From: Roseiarcus sp963824475
GTDB lineage: Bacteria > Pseudomonadota > Alphaproteobacteria > Rhizobiales > Beijerinckiaceae
Assembly: GCA_963824475.1 (NCBI GenBank)
Contig: CAWGPR010000008.1
Location: 186,001 to 250,000 of the forward strand
DNA length: 64,000 nt
Direction of reading: 5' to 3'
Every line of letters starts with the position of its first letter. The first letter of the stretch is position 1. A program made the position numbers and the translations under genes. Of this stretch, positions 37,081 through 45,790 are shown in pieces. The notes under the pieces are model-generated. The model saw only the letters and a list, made by a program, of their open reading frames with translations, was not told the origin of the DNA and ran no database searches.

Positions 37081-37120
37081 GCCGAAATCAATGAGCTTGA
37101 CTGGAAACACCCCATGTGAG

Positions 37121-37580
37121 GGGGACCTGCATCGATCCGGCGGGTTACGACGCGGGCAAGAAGATCATGGGCAAAAAGCGCCATATCCTCGTCGATACGC
37201 AGGGCCTGTTGATGCATGCGACCGTCCACGCCGCCGACATCCAGGACCGCGACGGCGGCGCGACGCTGATGGCGACCTTGTTCGTCGCCTTTCCGTTCCT
37301 GACCAGGCTCTTTGCCGACGGCGGCTATCGAGGGCCGCAATTTCAGGCCGCCATCGGACGAACTCTGGCGCGCGTGAAGGTCGAGATCGTCAAGCGGTCG
37401 GATCAGGCCAAGGCCTTCGTCGTCCTGCCGAAGCGCTGGATCGGCGAACGCACCTTTGCTTGGCTCGGCCGCTGCCGACGGTTGGCCAAGGACTGGGAAT
37501 GCCTCAACCGCAAGGCGCTCGCGTTCCTCCGCCTCGCCTCCATCCGCCTCATGCTGCGAAAACTATGCAATCCCACATGA
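37121..37580 (+). pseudogene. IS5 transposase, 3' part (interrupted)
   Basis: The continuation of the gene cut at 35560: TCIDPAGYDAGKKIMGKKRH, ILVDTQGLLMHATVHAAD, the catalytic ADGGYRGPQF, VEIVKRSD and the C-terminal signature WIGERTFAWLGRCRRLAKDWE. Without the IS110-type insert it would be about 280 residues and complete. Confidence 0.88.
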
Positions 37581-37600
37581 TGTTTCCGGACAAACTCTTA

Positions 37601-38533
37601 GAGCCTGACTCAAAAGTCTACGGCCTGGCGAGCCGCCTGAGGGCGAGCTGGATGCAAGCGAGTGTGATGAAGGCCGCGAGGGTATCAGCGAGGTTCTCGT
37701 AATCTTTGGCCAGGCGGCGGTTTCGGCCGAACCACGAAAAGGTCCGTTCGACAACCCAGCGACGCGGCAGGACGATAAATCCTGAACTGTCGTCGGGACG
37801 TTTGACGATCTCCACACGCAGCGGCGGCTGCGCGGCGACGGCGTGTTCGACCTGGCGGGCGTTGTAGCCGCCATCGGCCCAGACGAGTTCGAGCCAATTG
37901 AAGCGCTGGCGGATGCGGTCAAACACCAAGGCGGCGCCGTCCCGGTCCTGAATGGCGGCGGAGTGAACCACCACGCGCAAGGGCAAGCCTTCGGTATCGA
38001 CCAGAGCGTGGATCTTGCGCCCCTTCACCTTCTTGCTGGCGTCATAACCCACTGCGTCTGCTTCACCTTTCGCGCATCCCCTTTTTCGGCCGACTTGAGC
38101 GACTGGCTGTCGATGACGCCGGCGCTGGGGCTCGCCTCCCGCCCCAGCCGTTCGCGCAGCGCCGCGCGCAGTTCCTCCCAGATCGCCTCCCATACTCCCT
38201 CCCGCTGGAAAGCGCGGAAGATGTTGTAGACCGTCGAGCGCGGCGGGAAGACCCCGTGCGGCAAATAACGCCACGGGCAACCGGTTCGCAGAAGATAGAA
38301 GATCGCGTTCATCGCCAAGCGCATGTCGGTCTGGCGCGGCCGTCCGCCCGGCTTCGCCGGCGGAATCAGAGGCGCCAAGCGATCCCATTCCGCATCGTTC
38401 AGATCGCTCGGCAGACAATCCCCAGCTTGGCGATACCGGCTCCGATCAGCGTCCGTCCACATCCCGAATCATCCTCAAAATTGCAGATGACCCGGTGAAT
38501 CATTCCTTCCTTAACGACTTTTGAGACAGGCTC
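37601..38533 (-). mobile_element. IS5-family (IS427-type) element
   Basis: The ends are GAGCCTGACTCAAAAGTC (37601-37618) and its inverse with one mismatch (38516-38533), flanked by the 3-bp duplication TTA (37598-37600 and 38534-38536). The 933-bp length is typical. It inserted directly against the preceding IS5 copy and truncates the MASE1 gene on its right. Confidence 0.9.
37618..38462 (-). CDS. IS427-type transposase, orfA/orfB joined by frameshift
   Basis: OrfA (ATG 38462 to stop 38025) encodes the N-terminal domain (LPSDLNDAEWDRLAPLIPP, GCPWRYLPHGVFPPRST, VIDSQSLKSAEK). OrfB, in the -1 frame, encodes GYDASKKVKGRKIHALVDTE, WADGGYNARQVE and VVERTFSWFGRNRRLAKDYE to the stop at 37618. The frames overlap around a GAAAAAGGGG tract near 38085; slippage there would give one DDE protein of about 280 residues, as known for IS427-group elements. 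No other damage is seen. Confidence 0.78.
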
Positions 38534-39262
38534 TTAGAAAAGAAGGTTAAACAAATAGTATAGTCTGTCGCAGATCCCAATGAGCGCTGCGAATCCAAGA
38601 CACATACCTAGCGCTAAGATGAAGACGGAAAACAACGTATGACCATACAAGCGCCAACGCGGCGTCGACAGGTATACGATCACTGCAGTTGCCGTAGCAA
38701 TTATCATGATTATTTCGAGCGCATCGCCGATCCAATAGTTGACCATCGCGACAAAGACCTTATCGGACGACAATTCACCGCCCAGACACAACACTCCGCA
38801 ATATACAAACGCCGATAGGGCGGAGCCCGCCGGAACAAACAGCAGGAACGCGACGACGTCAGGCAGCCTGAACTGCCTGACGTCGAACTTCAGCGTATTC
38901 TCTAAGAAGAAAGCGAAACCGACATAGGTGATCGTCAAGAAGAGTTCGGCCGTCACGGTCATGCCAATGCTGCGATGAACCCCGACGATCGACAGATCGA
39001 CCAGCACGGCGCCCAGAAAGACGAAGGGCGCAAACGCGAGCTTTCGATGAGCAGCGCCAGGCTCAAACCATCGTCAGGAACTCCACAGCGTGATGCCGAG
39101 CCGATCGAATTCATGCCATTCTGTCAACAGGTTAAGCGCCAAATACACGGCGATGAATGCAGCGCCGGTCCCCCAAAACCTTGGTCCAACCGAGCCGGAC
39201 CGCCCCAAAGAGCGGAGCGATCGCAACGGCGCGTCGCGCGAATTGATAAGGGCCATTTCCAT
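38534..39262 (-). pseudogene. MASE1-domain integral membrane sensor, truncated and frameshifted
   Basis: The remnant begins at ATG 39262 with a first membrane helix (TGAAFIAVYLALNLLTEW). It then shows MASE1-like features: LGITLWS followed out of frame by PDDGLSLALLIESS, then APFVFLGAVLVDLSIVG in a further frame. The rest (38534-39007) has several helices and the typical YWIGDALEIIMII segment. Two frameshifts lie near 39025-39085. The reading ends in a TAA created at the IS5 junction (38534-38536), so any output domain (histidine kinase or GGDEF) is gone. Confidence 0.65.
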
Positions 39263-39574
39263 CCCTGATCCGCAGAAAATGATATGGCGTATCGCTGCTA
39301 ATTTAAATTGGGCTTGACTAGATAGTTTTACTTATCGGCGTCTGCTTCAACATGGGCGTATCGGAACCCCTCGAGCGGGTCCATGATGTCGCCGGTCCCG
39401 CGGTCGACGTCGAGCGGATCCCTTGCACCGCACCCGCTCGGCTTGTATCCCTCCGATCGCGGCGAGCCTACGCCTTGCGCGGGGTTCTGCGCCAACGCCT
39501 CGCCAACGCCGGTTGACCAATCCCGTCCCTTTCGGCGAAGTCCCCGCCAACGGGTCGATTTGGGAGACCGCGAC
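39263..39574. other. Intergenic region upstream of ddl
   Basis: About 310 bp between the divergent MASE1 remnant and ddl. The first 80 bp are AT-rich and may hold promoters. No gene is seen; in-frame extensions of ddl upstream of 39575 lack family similarity. Confidence 0.4.
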
Positions 39575-40675
39575 ATGGACGAAAGACTGCGCGTCGGGTT
39601 GCTGTTCGGCGGCCGCTCGGCCGAGCACGACGTGTCGGTCATGTCCGCGCGCAATGTGTTCCGCGCGCTCGACCCGGCGCGCTACGACGCGGTCCCGATT
39701 GGCATCACCCGGTCCGGCGCCTGGTTGCTCTGCGCCGTTGAAGACGGTGCGTTTCCCGCGGCCGTTCCGGAAAGCGGACCGCGCGTCGCCCTCATGCCAG
39801 GCGGCGCCGGACAGCTCGCGATCTTTCCGGAGACCGGCGGGCCGCCCGATCTGTCGCGCTCGGTCGACGTCGTCTTTCCGGTTCTGCATGGCCCCTTCGG
39901 CGAGGATGGAACGGTTCAGGGCGCGGCCGAAATCGCCGGCGTGCCTTACGTCGGCTCGGGCGTGCTCGGCTCGGCCGCGGCGATGGACAAGGATGTCGCC
40001 AAACGGCTCATGCGCGACGGCGGCCTGCCAATCCCGCGCTTCTTAAGCTTCGCCCAACGGGACGCGCCGGCCTTTGAAGCGGTGGTCGCCGAGCTCGGCC
40101 GTCCGGTGTTCGTCAAGCCGGCGCGCCTCGGCTCGTCGGTCGGCATCAGCAAGGCGGGGACGCAGGAGGAATTCGCCCAAGCGATCGCCGAGGCGTTCCG
40201 GCACGACCGCAAGGTCCTGGTTGAGGAGTATGTTCGCGGCCGCGAGATCGAGTGCGGCGTGCTCGAGGGCGAGGACGGCTCGCTCACCGCCTCGCTGCCC
40301 GGCGAGATCGTGCCCAGCAACCGCCACAGCTTCTACACCTACCAGGCAAAATACCTCGACGAGGAAGGCGCGGCGATCAAGGTCCCGGCGGACCTTAAGC
40401 CCGAAGTCAGCGAAAAGGTTCGCAGCCTGTCGATCGAAGCCTTCCGCGCGCTCGGCTGCGAGGGCCTGGCCCGCATCGACTTTTTTCTGCGCGAGGACGG
40501 CAAGCTCATGGTCAATGAGGTGAACACCCTGCCGGGCTTCACCAACATCAGCATGTACCCGAAGGTCATGGAGGCGCTGGGGATCAGCTATCCGGAGCTA
40601 ATCGACCGCCTCATTCGTCATGCGCTCATCCGCGCCAGCTCGGGAGGCGCGGCGCCCAAAGCATCGAAGCCCTAA
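39575..40675 (+). CDS. ddl: D-alanine-D-alanine ligase
   Basis: A 366-residue ATP-grasp ligase making D-Ala-D-Ala for peptidoglycan. It shows RVGLLFGGRSAEHDVSVMSA (N-terminal domain), VFPVLHGPFGEDGTVQG, VPYVGSGVLGSAAAMDKDVA, the ATP-binding FVKPARLGSSVGISKA, and the C-terminal Mg site LARIDFFLREDGKLMVNEVNT with PGFTNISMYPK. The TYQAKYLDEEG segment follows the omega-loop region. The ATG at 39575 fits the family's N-terminus. It is intact and stands alone between two pseudogenes, outside the usual mur/fts cluster. Confidence 0.95.
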   Translation: MDERLRVGLLFGGRSAEHDVSVMSARNVFRALDPARYDAVPIGITRSGAWLLCAVEDGAFPAAVPESGPRVALMPGGAGQLAIFPETGGPPDLSRSVDVVFPVLHGPFGEDGTVQGAAEIAGVPYVGSGVLGSAAAMDKDVAKRLMRDGGLPIPRFLSFAQRDAPAFEAVVAELGRPVFVKPARLGSSVGISKAGTQEEFAQAIAEAFRHDRKVLVEEYVRGREIECGVLEGEDGSLTASLPGEIVPSNRHSFYTYQAKYLDEEGAAIKVPADLKPEVSEKVRSLSIEAFRALGCEGLARIDFFLREDGKLMVNEVNTLPGFTNISMYPKVMEALGISYPELIDRLIRHALIRASSGGAAPKASKP

Positions 40676-40799
40676 CCCGCCCGGATCGCCCGGCGCGCGG
40701 CTCCTGAACTCGCCATCACCACCACCATCAGAAACACGCCCCGCATCACCGACTGCCAATAGGCGCTGAGGCTGATCCAGCCGAGACCGTTCTTCGGTC

Positions 40800-41315
40800 C
40801 TGCCGGGGGAAGTGGCCGGGGGCCACGCGGCGACTGACGTCCTCATCGAGGCCGGCCATCGTCGCATCGGCTACGTCAACGGCGAATGAAGCATGGAAGC
40901 GTCGCGCCATCGCTTCCGCGGCTATCGCCAGGCGCCCCGCCGACCTGCCGTTTGACCCGGACCTCGTGCGCGAGGGCAGCTGGCAGCCTCTGTCCGGCTA
41001 CGAAGCCGCGCGCGAGCTTATGAAGCTCAAGCGCCCTCCGACCGCGATCTTCTGCGCCAATGCCTGATGGCGGTCGGGTGCTATGAGGCGCTGCATGAGC
41101 TGGGCCTCAGAATTCCGGACGATGTCGCGGTGATGGGCTACGACGATCGCGAGATCGCCCAGCATCTGCATCCGCCACTGACGACGGTCCTCTTGCCCCA
41201 TTTCGAAATGGGTTCGATCGCCGCCGAGATTCTGCTCGACGCGGCCTCCGGCTCGACGGGCCGGCCGCGCCAGATCAAGGTTGAGCGCCCGATCGTGAGG
41301 CGCGGATCGGTGTGA
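40800..41315 (+). pseudogene. LacI-family transcriptional regulator, decayed fragment
   Basis: Only the sugar-binding domain remains. The readable segments are ATDVLIEAGHRRIGYVNGE, then a TGA; DPDLVREGSWQPLSGYEAAR; PPTAIFCANA, then a TGA; and MAVGCYEALHELGLRIPDDV with VMGYDDREIAQHLHPPLTTV up to the stop at 41315. The helix-turn-helix half is missing, and at least two stops and a frame change occur. It is separate from the intact LacI gene at 58 kb and is bordered by an ISL3 element. Confidence 0.85.
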
Positions 41316-41367
41316 CCCCTCTCCCGATAGGGCGTTCGGAAGAACGCCCGTCTCTCTACGGGCTATG

Positions 41368-43117
41368 GGTGTCAATGATCACCGAAACGGGACCCCAGAT
41401 TTGCGCGGAATAGGGGGGCTGACTCACTTTTGATGAAGTCGAGGCGCCGGTTTGGCTCTGATTCGGGCTGGGGATCAGAGCTATGCAGGGGTTTGACGTT
41501 GCGGAACTTGTTCCGCGCGGATTTGTCGTAGAGAGCGCGACCAGAGACGATGGTGGCTTCGTAATCGGGATAAGGGTCTCGGCGAGCGTTTGCCGATGTC
41601 CGATGTGCGGAAGCGTTTGTAGCCGCGTGCACAGCCAATATCGAAGGCGATTGGCTGATCTTCCGGCCGCAGGCGTGCGAATAGCGCTGATTTTGCGGAC
41701 CCGCCGCTTCTTCTGCGACATCGCGGCTTGCGAACGGCGGATCTTTGCCGAACGGTTCGAGACGGCCGAGCCAAGAGCCAGACGTACGAGCCGCCTCGAC
41801 GATGTGGTCCACTGTCTGGCCATTGCGCTCGGAGGGAGACCAGCTGCCTCTCTTTCGCGCCGGCTCAACGTCGAGGTGAGCAACGACACGCTGTTGCGCA
41901 TGGTGCGCCGGCGTGGGTCACGAAGCTTTCCTCCGCCCACGATTGTCGGCATCGATGACTGGGCCTGGCGGCGCAATCATCGCTACGGCACGCTGGTCTG
42001 CGACCTTGAACGACATGCGACGATCGCTCTCTTGCCCGATCGAGAGCCAGCCACCGCTGAAGCTTGGTTGGCGCAGCAATCGCAGATCTGTGTCGTCGCC
42101 AGGGATCGTGGAGGCGGCTACGGGGCCGCCGCGCAGCGGGCGCTTCCGCACGCGATCCAGGTCGCCGACCGCTGGCATTTGATGGAGAACGCGAGCGGCG
42201 CCTTTCTCGATGCTGTTCGGAAGTCTATGCGCCAGATCAGGGCAGCCATGGGAACCGCGATGGTTGATCCGTCGCTTCTAACCTTTGCCGAGAAACTGCA
42301 GTACGAGGGGTACGTACGCCGCGAGGAGACGAACGCCGCCATCCTCTCGTTGTCCCAGCAAGGGATTGGGATCAAGGAGATCGTGCGCCGCACAGGGTAC
42401 AGCCGCGGACTGATCCGAAAGATTCTTCGCGGACAGCGCTCGGACGTCTTCCGTGTCCGACAAGGCTCCCTCGAGTCCTATCTTCCCTGGCTCGACGAGC
42501 AATGGGACGCCGGCTGCCGAAATGGATCGGCCCTATGGCGGGAACTCCGGCTGCGCGGATTCCGAGGCTGCCTTCGCGTCGTAAGCGAATGGAGCGCGCG
42601 GCGCAAAAAGGCTGAGAAGGCGGATCCAGCCGCGTTGGCCCGCGCCCCATCCGCCCGCACCGTTGCGCGCCTCCTGACGGTCGGCCGAGAGCGGCTGTCA
42701 AGGGCTGAGACGATAACAGTCGCCGCCATCGAGAGCGGCGTCACCGTTCTGGTGGAGGCGCGAGAGATTATTCTGGAGTTCCAGGGCATCATTCGACGAA
42801 AGGCCCTTGCCGACCTGGACGCCTGGATCAGCAGAGCCCAGGCCAGCCTCGTCGCGGCATTCGCCAACGGCGTGTCCAAAGACAAAGCCGCGATCGAGGC
42901 GGCAATCGCCTTGCCGTGGTCCAACGGGCAGACCGAAGGCCAAATCTGCAAGCTGAAGCTCGTCAAACGTCAGATGTATGGTCGCGGAAACCTCGACCTC
43001 CTCCAGGCCCGCATCATGGGCTTGGGATAGCGGCCACGTCATCGAAATTGCGTCAGAGCCCCGATTGGATGCAAATCAACCCCGCAACGGGGTCCCTATT
43101 CCATGAAAAACGACACC
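41368..43117 (+). mobile_element. ISL3-family element
   Basis: A 1.75-kb element with 29-bp terminal inverted repeats at 41368-41396 and 43089-43117. Both begin GGTGTC and end GGGACCCC, with 21 of 29 positions matching. No 8-bp duplication is visible (flanks share only TATG). It lies between the LacI remnant and the ABC transporter operon. Confidence 0.85.
41483..43030 (+). CDS. ISL3-family transposase
   Basis: A 515-residue transposase. The N-terminal zinc-finger domain has paired cysteines (VCRCPMCGSVCSRVHSQY; RRFFCDIAACERRIF). The DDE domain starts at TIVGIDDWAWRRNHRYGTLV and includes VVARDRGGGYGAAAQRALPH and HAIQVADRWHLMENA. The catalytic Glu lies in LPWSNGQTEGQICKLKLVKR. An internal helix-turn-helix insertion (GIGIKEIVRRTGYSRGLIRKI) is usual for long ISL3 members. 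It is intact and probably active. Confidence 0.9.
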   Translation: MQGFDVAELVPRGFVVESATRDDGGFVIGIRVSASVCRCPMCGSVCSRVHSQYRRRLADLPAAGVRIALILRTRRFFCDIAACERRIFAERFETAEPRARRTSRLDDVVHCLAIALGGRPAASLSRRLNVEVSNDTLLRMVRRRGSRSFPPPTIVGIDDWAWRRNHRYGTLVCDLERHATIALLPDREPATAEAWLAQQSQICVVARDRGGGYGAAAQRALPHAIQVADRWHLMENASGAFLDAVRKSMRQIRAAMGTAMVDPSLLTFAEKLQYEGYVRREETNAAILSLSQQGIGIKEIVRRTGYSRGLIRKILRGQRSDVFRVRQGSLESYLPWLDEQWDAGCRNGSALWRELRLRGFRGCLRVVSEWSARRKKAEKADPAALARAPSARTVARLLTVGRERLSRAETITVAAIESGVTVLVEAREIILEFQGIIRRKALADLDAWISRAQASLVAAFANGVSKDKAAIEAAIALPWSNGQTEGQICKLKLVKRQMYGRGNLDLLQARIMGLG

Positions 43118-43133
43118 TATGAATTACTGGACG

Positions 43134-43559
43134 TCAATGTCCCTTGGATGGCGACTTGGTCCGGCAGAAATGCTCGACGGCTTTCTCGATGATCTCTGTG
43201 TCCTGCTCCGTGGTTCCCCCGCTGACGCCCACGCCACCGAGGAAAGCCCCATCAATATGCAGCGGCAGGCCACCGCCGAGCACGGTGTAGCGGCCGCCGG
43301 CGACGGATGCGAGCGTATCCAGCGCCAGGCCGGGCGCCGCCAGAGGCGTCATCTCCGCCGTCTTCATGTCGAGCGCGGCGGCCGTGTATGCTCTTCGCTC
43401 CGACATTTCGATCGAGATAAGCTTCGCGCCGGTCATCCGCTGCTTCAGGATGACATTCCCGTGGACGTCGATAGCGCAAAACGTCACCGGCACGCATAGC
43501 CTCTGGGCTTCTTTTTCGACTAGAGCGGCAAGCTCCTTGGCGACACAAAGAGGATCCAT
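43134..43559 (-). CDS. GlcG/HbpS-family heme-binding-like protein
   Basis: A 141-residue protein of the GlcG/HbpS fold. It has the typical helix AKELAALVEKEAQRLCVPVT, the strand FCAIDVHGNVILKQRM, the segment SIEMSERRAYTAAALDMKT, and the glycine-rich C-terminus GGGLPLHIDGAFLGGVGVSGG. The ATG at 43559 follows a strong GGGAGG. Such proteins accompany glycolate, glycol and sugar-alcohol oxidation genes; some bind heme. It is the last gene of the reverse-strand importer operon, so a role linked to the imported compound is inferred. Confidence 0.85.
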   Translation of the reverse strand: MDPLCVAKELAALVEKEAQRLCVPVTFCAIDVHGNVILKQRMTGAKLISIEMSERRAYTAAALDMKTAEMTPLAAPGLALDTLASVAGGRYTVLGGGLPLHIDGAFLGGVGVSGGTTEQDTEIIEKAVEHFCRTKSPSKGH

Positions 43560-43791
43560 GTGGCCTCCCTCCCTTCTATCTTTATTAGCAGCTATCGACA
43601 GCAACTCGGTGTTGAGAAGGATCAAAAGCGGCGGCGACCGAGCCGCACTCCGCAGGCAGGGAAAAGAGCCTTCTCGATTCGAATAAGCAGCGCGCTGGCG
43701 GTTAAGCGGCGACCACAAATCCAACGGCGTTCGTTCCCGTCCACGAGCAGTAATCCGTCGGGCAAATCACGCCATGCCGGCCACAGGTTGG

Positions 43792-44772
43792 TCATCCCGC
43801 CAGACGCCGTACATACAAGTCCGTAGCCACGGCAAAAATCACGATGGCTCCCCGCGCGGCCAACTGGAGAGCTGGGCTGACCTGCAGCAGCAATAAACCT
43901 GTGTCGAGCACCGCCAGGACCAGTACGCCGAGCAACGTTCCAACGGCGCTGCCGCGCCCGCCAAAGAGAGCAGTCCCGCCGATGACCGCCGCCGCGATGG
44001 CGTCAAGCTCGATGCCTTGCGCGACATTTGCATACCCGCCCTGAAAGTATCCGGCCATTATGACGCCCGCGAATCCGGTGAGGAGGCCACTAAGCGCAAG
44101 CACCGTAGCTTTCGTTCTGGCGACATCGATACCGACAAGCCGCGCCGCGCTGCGATTGGAGCCCACTGCAAAGATCCGGTAGCCAAGCGCCGACCGGGAC
44201 AACGCGATCTGGATTAAGATGACCACCACGATGGCGTAAGCGAGCGGAAGCAGCCCCCCGAACAACGCCGCGAACGCGGGGTCGCTGATCGTGATCGATT
44301 GTTGGGAGGGCTCCAATGCGCCGGCAATGCCGATACAGACCCACTGCATGGCGAGTGTGGGGAGAAACGAAGGGAACAGCGGAATCAACCCAACGAGTCG
44401 CGCCGTCAGCACGCCGTTGATGACGCCGACCACACCGCCTGCGGCGACCGCCGCCACGACTGCGATCGGCCAGGGCTGGCCCCTCAAGAGGAGGAATGCG
44501 GTGAGCGTGCTCGACAGGCCGACAACCCCTGCAACCGAGAGGTCCACTTCCGCTGCGACAAGGCACATCGTCATCGCGCCGCCAACCACCAACAAGGGAC
44601 TGGTGAGGTCGAGGACCGCGCTCAGGGTCCCACCGCTCATGAACGAGGGAGCGAGCACCGAGAATACGACGGTCAAGATAACCAGATACAGCAATACGGC
44701 GACGCCCCGGGCGAAAGCTTGACGCAGAAGACGTCGGCTCGGAGCAACTGTCGCGGATGCTGTCACGGCCAC
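43792..44772 (-). CDS. Ribose-type ABC transporter permease
   Basis: A 326-residue RbsC-like inner-membrane permease with about eight to ten helices. It has the family signature AAEVDLSVAGVVGLSST (counterpart of GGIDLSVG), the coupling-helix region RIFAVGSNRSAARLVGID and LDAIAAAVIGGTALFGGRGS near the C-terminus. Start GTG at 44772. It pairs with the second permease gene just upstream and the double-domain ATPase, forming a heteromeric importer. Intact. Confidence 0.9.
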   Translation of the reverse strand: MAVTASATVAPSRRLLRQAFARGVAVLLYLVILTVVFSVLAPSFMSGGTLSAVLDLTSPLLVVGGAMTMCLVAAEVDLSVAGVVGLSSTLTAFLLLRGQPWPIAVVAAVAAGGVVGVINGVLTARLVGLIPLFPSFLPTLAMQWVCIGIAGALEPSQQSITISDPAFAALFGGLLPLAYAIVVVILIQIALSRSALGYRIFAVGSNRSAARLVGIDVARTKATVLALSGLLTGFAGVIMAGYFQGGYANVAQGIELDAIAAAVIGGTALFGGRGSAVGTLLGVLVLAVLDTGLLLLQVSPALQLAARGAIVIFAVATDLYVRRLAG

Positions 44773-44841
44773 GGTCGCACTCTGTCACAAAAAGCAATGC
44801 GTTAGCTCGCCGATAGTCGGTCGAGGGAAGGGCAACACGAT

Positions 44842-45790
44842 TCACCGCATCGTGAGAACGACTAAAACGAGAATGATCCCCATCGTGAAGTCCTGCCACG
44901 CCTGCAGCCATCCGAGTCCCGCAATACCGTAGAGTGCGACCGTCAGGACCAAGGCGCCCAGGAACGTGCCGACGATATCTCCACGCCCGCCGCCAAGGCG
45001 CCCGCCGCCAAGCAACACAGAGGCTATGGCGCTAAGCTCCAGTCCCTTTCCTGCGTCTGGGTATCCAGTTAAACTCGCGCCCAGCAGCAGCACGCCTCCA
45101 GCTGCGGACAGAGCGCCGGCCGTGATAAAGACGAAGTACTTGACGCGGCGCGAGCTGATGCCCTGGAGCGCCGCGCTCATCTCTCCAGAGCCAACGGCGC
45201 GGACGTGAAGTCCGAATCGTGAGCCTGGCAAGAACCACGCGGCCGCCACCACGGCTGCGAGCGCGTAAATCCCCGTTAGCGGCGCTCCATGAACCCTGTT
45301 TGTGAACACCGCGGCGAACGATGGGCTGGTGACCGTCAGGGGCGTCAACGACACGGTAACCGCAAGCCCGCTGACAATCGCCATCGTCCCGAGGGTCGTG
45401 ATGAATGAGGGAACCTGAAGCGTTAAGGTTATGGCGGCGTTTGCAAAGCCAATCGCTGCGCCAATAACCAACGCCAAAAGGACAGCGATCGGCATTGGGC
45501 TTCCGGCAGCGAGCAGGGAGGGTACGACGACGGATACCAACCCAACAACGGCCCCGATGGAGAGATCCAGCTCGCCCGCGATGATCACGAAAGTGGCGCC
45601 GATTGACACGACCATCAGCAAGGCCGCCTGCTGCCACATGTCGAATAGGGTCTGTACGGTAAGGAATGTAGGAATACGCAGACCGAACGCTGCTGCTATC
45701 ACAATAACCGCAGCGGCGAGGACAACGTTCCGCTGCGAGGCGGATTGGGAACTCCCGCTCCCGAGTTCGAACCAGCGCAGACAAGCTCAA
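44842..45790 (-). pseudogene. Ribose-type ABC transporter permease, frameshifted near 5' end
   Basis: A second RbsC-like permease with AGELDLSIGAVVGLVSV, HVRAVGSGEMSAALQG and ELSAIASVLLGGGRLGGGRG, ending at 44842. The long frame has only a GTG at 45702, which would cut through the first membrane helix. A TTG at 45790 overlapping the ATPase stop (TTGA) opens a plausible N-terminus (SLSALVRTREREFPIRLAAE), which meets the rest (VVLAAAVIVIAAAFGL) if one C near 45727 is removed. Either a one-base insertion disables the gene or the short form starts at GTG. Confidence 0.75.

Larger units (their letters stand above)
35561..37120 (+). mobile_element. IS110-family (IS1111-like) element
   Basis: A 1.56-kb insertion without target duplication. 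Removing it joins GCGGAAAAAG to GGGGACCTGC and restores the IS5 codons for AEKGGTCIDPAGYDAGKK. Short subterminal inverted repeats (ATGCGGGTG at 35565-35573 and CACCCCAT at 37108-37115) and a long 3' non-coding region (about 330 bp) place it nearer the IS1111 group than the IS110 group. Confidence 0.82.
35102..37597 (+). mobile_element. IS5-family element split by an IS110/IS1111 element
   Basis: The left end GAGCCCGTCCAGGAAC (35102-35117) and right end GTTTCCGGACAAACTC (37582-37597) are imperfect inverted repeats, flanked by TAA and TTA respectively. The transposase gene is cut at 35560/37121 by the IS110-family insertion. Adjacent IS5-family copies lie on the right. Confidence 0.75.
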
